Source: Actinomadura sp. GC306
GTDB taxonomy: Bacteria > Actinomycetota > Actinomycetes > Streptosporangiales > Streptosporangiaceae
DNA: 52,688 bases
Direction of reading: 5' to 3'
NCBI RefSeq assembly: GCF_004348665.1
Contig: NZ_SMKM01000010.1
Location: 1-52,688 of the forward strand
Below the pieces are notes generated by a model, which was not told the origin of the DNA, did no database searches, and saw only the letters and a list, made by a program, of their open reading frames with translations. Made by a program: the position numbers and the translations under genes. Shown in pieces: positions 49,032-52,688 of this stretch (within the stretch, counting starts at the first letter, position 1; every line of letters starts with the position of its first letter).

Positions 49032-50318
49032 ATGCCCTACGTCATGCTCGCCCTCGGGATCCTGTTCGCACTCGTCGCCGTCAACGCGCACGCGCCCCGG
49101 CGCAGCGCGCTCCTGCTCGCGCCGAGCTTCTTCTGCGGCTGGCTGACGATCGAGATGGCACCGCACGTCGTGGTCACCTGGGCGGCCGTGACCGCGCTCA
49201 CGGCGGCCTTCGGCGGACTGGACGCCTGGCCGGGCTGGATCGGGTTCGCCCTGGCGATCCTCGGCATCGCGGGTGTCGCCGCGACCTTCTTCGCCTCCCG
49301 CCGTACGGTCGTCACCCTGCGGGACAGCGGCGCGCCCCTCGACCTGGACCCCGAGGGCGCTCCCCGGTACCCGCTGGCACACCTGATCGTGCCGCAGCTA
49401 TGCCTGATCCCGCGCAGGGGCGTCCGGGTGCAGCGCAACGTCGTGTACCACGACGACGGCGAACTGCGGCTGAAGCTGGACGTCTTCCAACCCGCCGCCG
49501 GCGGTGAGCTGCGCCCAGGGCTCATGCAGATCCATGGCGGCGCCTGGGTGATCGGAGACAAACGCGAGCAGGGGCTGCCGCTGCTCAACCACATGGCGCT
49601 CCAAGGGTGGGTGGGCTTCAACGTCAATTACCGGCTCAGCCCACGCGCCACCTGGCCCGACCACCTGATCGATCTGAAGCGGTTCCTCGCCTGGTACAAG
49701 GAGCACGCCGAGGAGTACGGCGCCGACCCCGACTTCCTCTGCGTGACGGGCGGTTCGGCCGGTGGGCACCTCACGGCGCTGGTGGCGCTGACCGCGAACG
49801 TGCCGGAGTTCCAGCCGGGCTTTGAGGACGTCGACACCACCGTCCAGGGGGCGGTCCCGTTCTACGGCGTCTACAACCTCTTCGAACCGGGGCCGTGGCC
49901 TCGTCCCATGGGAGCGACACGCCTGATGGAGCGCATGGTCATCAAGAAGCCCTTCGCAGAGAACCAGGAGGCGTACGCCAAGGCGTCCCCTGTCACCTAC
50001 ATCAACAAGGACGCGCCGCCCTTCTTCGTCATCCACGGGGACCGTGACTCACTCATCCCCGTAGCGGAGGCCCACCGATTCGTCGGACGGCTCCGGGAGG
50101 TCTCAGAGGCACCCGTCATCTACGCCGAGATGAAGGGCGCCCAACACGGGTTCGACGTCTTCCCCTCCTACCGGACGGCCCGCGTCATCGAGGGCGTCGA
50201 GCGCTACCTGACCGGGCTGCACCGGCAGTACCGCCAGGGGTCACCGCCGACCGTCCCGGGCGAGGTCTCGGAGTCCCTGGACGGCACCGGCCACCACAGG
50301 AGCACGACGGCGGAGTGA
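49032..50318 (+). CDS. Membrane-anchored alpha/beta hydrolase (esterase/lipase)
   Basis: A 428-residue protein with three N-terminal membrane helices (about 1-90) and a cytoplasmic or extracellular hydrolase domain. The oxyanion motif HGGAW is near 168, the nucleophile GGSAGGH near 239, the acid residue in HGDRDSLIP near 335 and the His in AQHGFDVF near 371. This is the hormone-sensitive-lipase/BD-FAE style triad. The substrate is unknown. The ATG at 49032 has a CCGGAG-type site. A Pro/Ser-rich C-terminal tail follows. Confidence 0.86.
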   Translation: MPYVMLALGILFALVAVNAHAPRRSALLLAPSFFCGWLTIEMAPHVVVTWAAVTALTAAFGGLDAWPGWIGFALAILGIAGVAATFFASRRTVVTLRDSGAPLDLDPEGAPRYPLAHLIVPQLCLIPRRGVRVQRNVVYHDDGELRLKLDVFQPAAGGELRPGLMQIHGGAWVIGDKREQGLPLLNHMALQGWVGFNVNYRLSPRATWPDHLIDLKRFLAWYKEHAEEYGADPDFLCVTGGSAGGHLTALVALTANVPEFQPGFEDVDTTVQGAVPFYGVYNLFEPGPWPRPMGATRLMERMVIKKPFAENQEAYAKASPVTYINKDAPPFFVIHGDRDSLIPVAEAHRFVGRLREVSEAPVIYAEMKGAQHGFDVFPSYRTARVIEGVERYLTGLHRQYRQGSPPTVPGEVSESLDGTGHHRSTTAE

Positions 50319-50350
50319 AGCCGACGGCTACGACGGCGGAGTGGAGCCGA

Positions 50351-50356
50351 TAGCGT
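50351..50356 (+). promoter_or_regulatory. DUF3046 gene -10 box (leaderless-type)
   Basis: TAGCGT six bases before GTG 50363, with no Shine-Dalgarno. Confidence 0.4.
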
Positions 50357-50362
50357 GGAACG

Positions 50363-50557
50363 GTGCGGCTCACAGTTTTCTGGGATCGGATGAAGCAGCA
50401 GTTCGGCGAGAGCTACGCCGAAAGCGTGGCCAAGGACTACGTCATGGCCGAGCTGGACGGCCGCACCATCGAACAGGCCCTTGCCGAGGGCGAACCGGCC
50501 AAGAGGGTGTGGCAGGCGGTCGTCGCCACCTTCGACGTCCCCTCGAAGCTCCGGTAA
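50363..50557 (+). CDS. DUF3046 family protein
   Basis: A 64-residue protein MRLTVFWDRMKQQFGESYAESVAKDYVMAEL..., a full match in length and sequence pattern to DUF3046, which lies next to recA in actinobacteria. The function is unknown. GTG 50363 is supported by the family N-terminus. In relatives it directly precedes recA; here an ATP-grasp gene is inserted between. Confidence 0.85.
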   Translation: MRLTVFWDRMKQQFGESYAESVAKDYVMAELDGRTIEQALAEGEPAKRVWQAVVATFDVPSKLR

Positions 50558-50577
50558 GCGCGGCCTGAGCCCGCGGG

Positions 50578-51447
50578 TCAGTCCGGGACGGGCAGATGGG
50601 CGAACAGGTCCATCGCGTCCACGGACGACGGCAGGTCGCTCACCTGGCCGTCGCCGACCTCCACGACGCGCCACACGCCGTCCGTCCGCCGCGCGAGATC
50701 GGTCGTGATGAACCGGCAGCCCAGCGCGCGCACGGCAGGGGCGACCGCGTCCAGGTCGGGGTCCAGATTCACCCCCGGACTGTCAGGGTGCGGGCCGACC
50801 AGCGCGGGCTCACCGTCCACCCACCACACGCGAGCCTCGCCCTCGCCGTCGTACCGCTCGAACTCGCGCACGACGAGACCGCCCGCCAGATGGTCGTCCC
50901 GCAACGCGACCATCTTCGAGGCGACGTCGTGAAGCTGCCCGAGGTTCTTCACGTCGGGGACGAAGCACGCCTCTTCCCACTCGTGCTTGCAGGACTTCAC
51001 GTAGTCCTTCACCACGCCGGGCCCACCGCGCAGCGGCCGGACGAGCTCTTTCAGCTCGCTGAGGTCGCCGGGGCTCTGGCCGGCGCGCAGGGGCCGCCAC
51101 ACGCTGTGCGGGGTGAGCCCGGCGAACGTGTCGTGCCAGCCCGGCAGCTCGTGCGCGCGCCGGTAGTCGTCCGGATGCGTGAGCAGCAGCGTCCCCCGCC
51201 GCTTCAGCGCCGCGAAGAGCGCGGAGTACTCCTCCCCGGTGAGCATCCAGCCGCGGTACCAGATCGGCCCCAGATCGTCGGGCACCGCCCGGACCGCGTC
51301 GTCCACGTCGCCACGGCGCAGCGCGTCGTCGTCGAGCAGGGCGATCTCGCCGTAGTGGTCGCGCACGGCCGCGGCCTCGCGTGAGAAATGCGGGTCAACG
51401 CGCCGCGGGTGAATCGGATCGACGCAGAAGAGAACGGTCAGCGTCAT
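50578..51447 (-). CDS. ATP-grasp domain protein (R2K clade-like)
   Basis: A 289-residue protein whose C-terminal segments KDYVKSCKHEWEEACF, VVREFERYDGEGEARVWWVDGEP and VWRVVEVGDGQVSDLP are typical of the R2K clade (DUF4343) ATP-grasp enzymes. These join a carboxylate to an amine using ATP. The N-terminal part with VLFCVDPIHPRRVDP is of unknown role. It starts at ATG 51447 and lies opposite to recA, converging on DUF3046. No peptide-maturation partner is adjacent. Confidence 0.7.
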   Translation of the reverse strand: MTLTVLFCVDPIHPRRVDPHFSREAAAVRDHYGEIALLDDDALRRGDVDDAVRAVPDDLGPIWYRGWMLTGEEYSALFAALKRRGTLLLTHPDDYRRAHELPGWHDTFAGLTPHSVWRPLRAGQSPGDLSELKELVRPLRGGPGVVKDYVKSCKHEWEEACFVPDVKNLGQLHDVASKMVALRDDHLAGGLVVREFERYDGEGEARVWWVDGEPALVGPHPDSPGVNLDPDLDAVAPAVRALGCRFITTDLARRTDGVWRVVEVGDGQVSDLPSSVDAMDLFAHLPVPD

Positions 51448-51540
51448 GATGGGAACCCTCCGTGGACGGCGCCAGCGTACGGGGTCGGCACAGCGAACGC
51501 ACGGAGATTCCCACCCGAATCACCCAACCGGCCGATGATC

Positions 51541-51560
51541 GAACTTATGTTCGGTAAGCT
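51541..51560 (+). promoter_or_regulatory. LexA (SOS) box and -10 upstream of recA
   Basis: GAAC-TTAT-GTTC (51541-51552), flanked as TCGAAC...GTTCGG, is a perfect actinobacterial SOS box. TAAGCT (51555-51560) follows as a -10, so LexA would block this promoter. Confidence 0.85.
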
Positions 51561-51607
51561 GGCCCCGCACCGCGGCGTCGTCCACAATCGCGCCCGGGTC
51601 TCGCGAA

Positions 51608-51630
51608 GTGTCGGAGGCCCGCCGTAACGT
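51608..51630 (+). promoter_or_regulatory. RecA-NDp (PafBC-type) promoter of recA
   Basis: GTGTCGGAG (51608-51616), eight bases, TAACGT (51625-51630). The spacing and bases match TTGTCRGTG-N8-TANNNT with two mismatches. recA thus has a LexA and a LexA-independent promoter, as in mycobacteria. Confidence 0.65.
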
Positions 51631-51691
51631 CGCCCTCGACATCGCAGTCGGCGGCCGAGAGCCGACATTCACGACGAGAAGGACATCTCAC

Positions 51692-52688
51692 ATGGCAGCG
51701 AACGACCGGGAGAAGGCTCTCGAAACCGCACTCGCCCAGATCGAGCGGCAGTTCGGCAAGGGGTCGGTCATGCGGATGGGCGAGGAGGCGCGGGCACCGG
51801 TCGAGGTGATCCCCACCGGCGCTATCTCCCTCGACATCGCGCTCGGCATCGGCGGCCTGCCCCGCGGCCGCGTCGTCGAGGTGTACGGCCCCGAGGGCTC
51901 CGGCAAGACGTCCATCGCGCTCCACGCCGTGGCCAGCGTCCAGAAGAAGGGCGGCATCGCCGCGTTCGTGGACGCCGAGCACGCCCTCGACCCCGAGTAC
52001 GCGGCCGCCCTCGGCGTCGACATCGACGCCCTGCTGGTCTCCCAGCCCGACACCGGCGAGCAGGCCCTGGAGATCACCGACATGCTGATCCGCTCCGGCG
52101 CGATCGACATCGTCGTCATCGACTCCGTCGCCGCGCTCGTCCCCCGCGCCGAGATCGAGGGCGAGATGGGCGACAGCCACGTCGGCCTCCAGGCCCGGCT
52201 CATGTCGCAGGCCCTGCGCAAGCTCACCGGCGCCATCAACTCCACCAAGACGACCGCCGTCTTCATCAACCAGCTCCGCGAGAAGGTCGGCGTCATGTTC
52301 GGAAGTCCCGAGACGACGACGGGTGGGCGGGCGCTGAAGTTCTACGCGTCCGTCCGGCTGGACGTTCGCCGCATCGAGACCCTCAAGGACGGCACCGAGG
52401 CCGTCGGCAACCGCGTCCGGGTCAAGGTCGTCAAGAACAAGATGGCCCCGCCGTTCCGCGTCGCCGACTTCGACCTGCTCTACGGCCAGGGCATCAGCCG
52501 CGAGGGCGGCCTGATCGACCTCGGCGTGGAGCACGGCTTCGTCCGCAAGTCCGGCGCCTGGTACACCTACGACGGCGACCAGCTCGGCCAGGGCAAGGAG
52601 AACGCCCGCAACTTCCTCAAGGCCAACCCCGACATGGCCGACGGCATCGAGAAGAAGATCAAGGAGAAGCTCGGCATCGGCCCGAAGG
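51692..52688 (+). CDS. recA: Recombinase RecA (3' truncated by window end)
   Basis: RecA pairs DNA strands and triggers LexA cleavage. The visible 332 codons begin [20 protein letters not shown]. Walker A GPEGSGKT is at 66-73, and [28 protein letters not shown] and NQLRE-type loop sequences follow. ATG 51692 follows a GAGAAGGACA site. It runs off the right edge about 15-25 residues short of the usual end. No intein is seen in the visible part. Confidence 0.98.
   Translation, partial: MAANDREKALETALAQIERQFGKGSVMRMGEEARAPVEVIPTGAISLDIALGIGGLPRGRVVEVYGPEGSGKTSIALHAVASVQKKGGIAAFVDAEHALDPEYAAALGVDIDALLVSQPDTGEQALEITDMLIRSGAIDIVVIDSVAALVPRAEIEGEMGDSHVGLQARLMSQALRKLTGAINSTKTTAVFINQLREKVGVMFGSPETTTGGRALKFYASVRLDVRRIETLKDGTEAVGNRVRVKVVKNKMAPPFRVADFDLLYGQGISREGGLIDLGVEHGFVRKSGAWYTYDGDQLGQGKENARNFLKANPDMADGIEKKIKEKLGIGPK

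Overview
This is a high-GC actinomycete chromosome segment. The conserved gene order suggests an actinobacterium such as a Streptosporangiales/Thermomonosporaceae relative. The order is rpsO, pnp, M16 peptidase, dapB, dapA, RNase J, ftsK, rodZ-like, rimO, pgsA, cinA, clgR-like XRE, then DUF3046 and recA. Genus-level assignment is inference. Coding sequences use almost only G or C at third codon positions. I saw no IS element, integrase, CRISPR array, tRNA or rRNA.

Layout. 1-6.3 kb: end of a hemolysin III family gene, ribF, rpsO, pnp and the M16 peptidase. 6.4-8.8 kb: a small membrane protein, an azoreductase under a striking tandem operator, dapB and a transglutaminase-like gene. 8.8-20.3 kb: accessory genes lying between dapB and dapA (HTH_67-type protein, Uma2 nuclease, orphan ModA, ung, menA with an MFS exporter, GNAT and CGNR regulator, VOC protein, MocR regulator divergent from an EamA transporter, GH18-like membrane-anchored protein, small hypothetical). 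20.5-31.2 kb: the conserved cell-wall, RNA-decay, chromosome-segregation and competence block. 31.3-32.5 kb: Dps and a small lipoprotein.

32.5-44.2 kb: Nei2 and an Rrf2 regulator are followed by a block that separates Nei2 from Lhr. The block holds a NagZ-type GH3 enzyme, an ABC sugar importer lacking its own ATPase, a divergent ROK regulator, an accessory SecA2 with a very small gene upstream, and a TetR/EamA pair sharing a perfect 47-bp palindromic operator. 44.2-52.7 kb: Lhr helicase, an esterase, DUF3046, an ATP-grasp (R2K-like) gene and the start of recA, which runs off the right edge.

How the genes work together. DNA repair is the main theme (ung, nei2, lhr, recA, ftsK). Both ung and recA carry a promoter matching the RecA-NDp/PafBC pattern, and recA also has a canonical LexA box. 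Lysine and peptidoglycan precursor supply (dapA, dapB), sugar uptake with NagZ, and phospholipid synthesis (pgsA) form a cell-envelope theme. Several genes have a TANNNT -10 box only 5-8 nt before the start codon and no Shine-Dalgarno, consistent with leaderless mRNAs. The most interesting regulatory features are the paired damage promoters, the CATG-shared divergent starts at 17.94 kb, the TetR/EamA palindrome at 43.3 kb and the azoR tandem operators.
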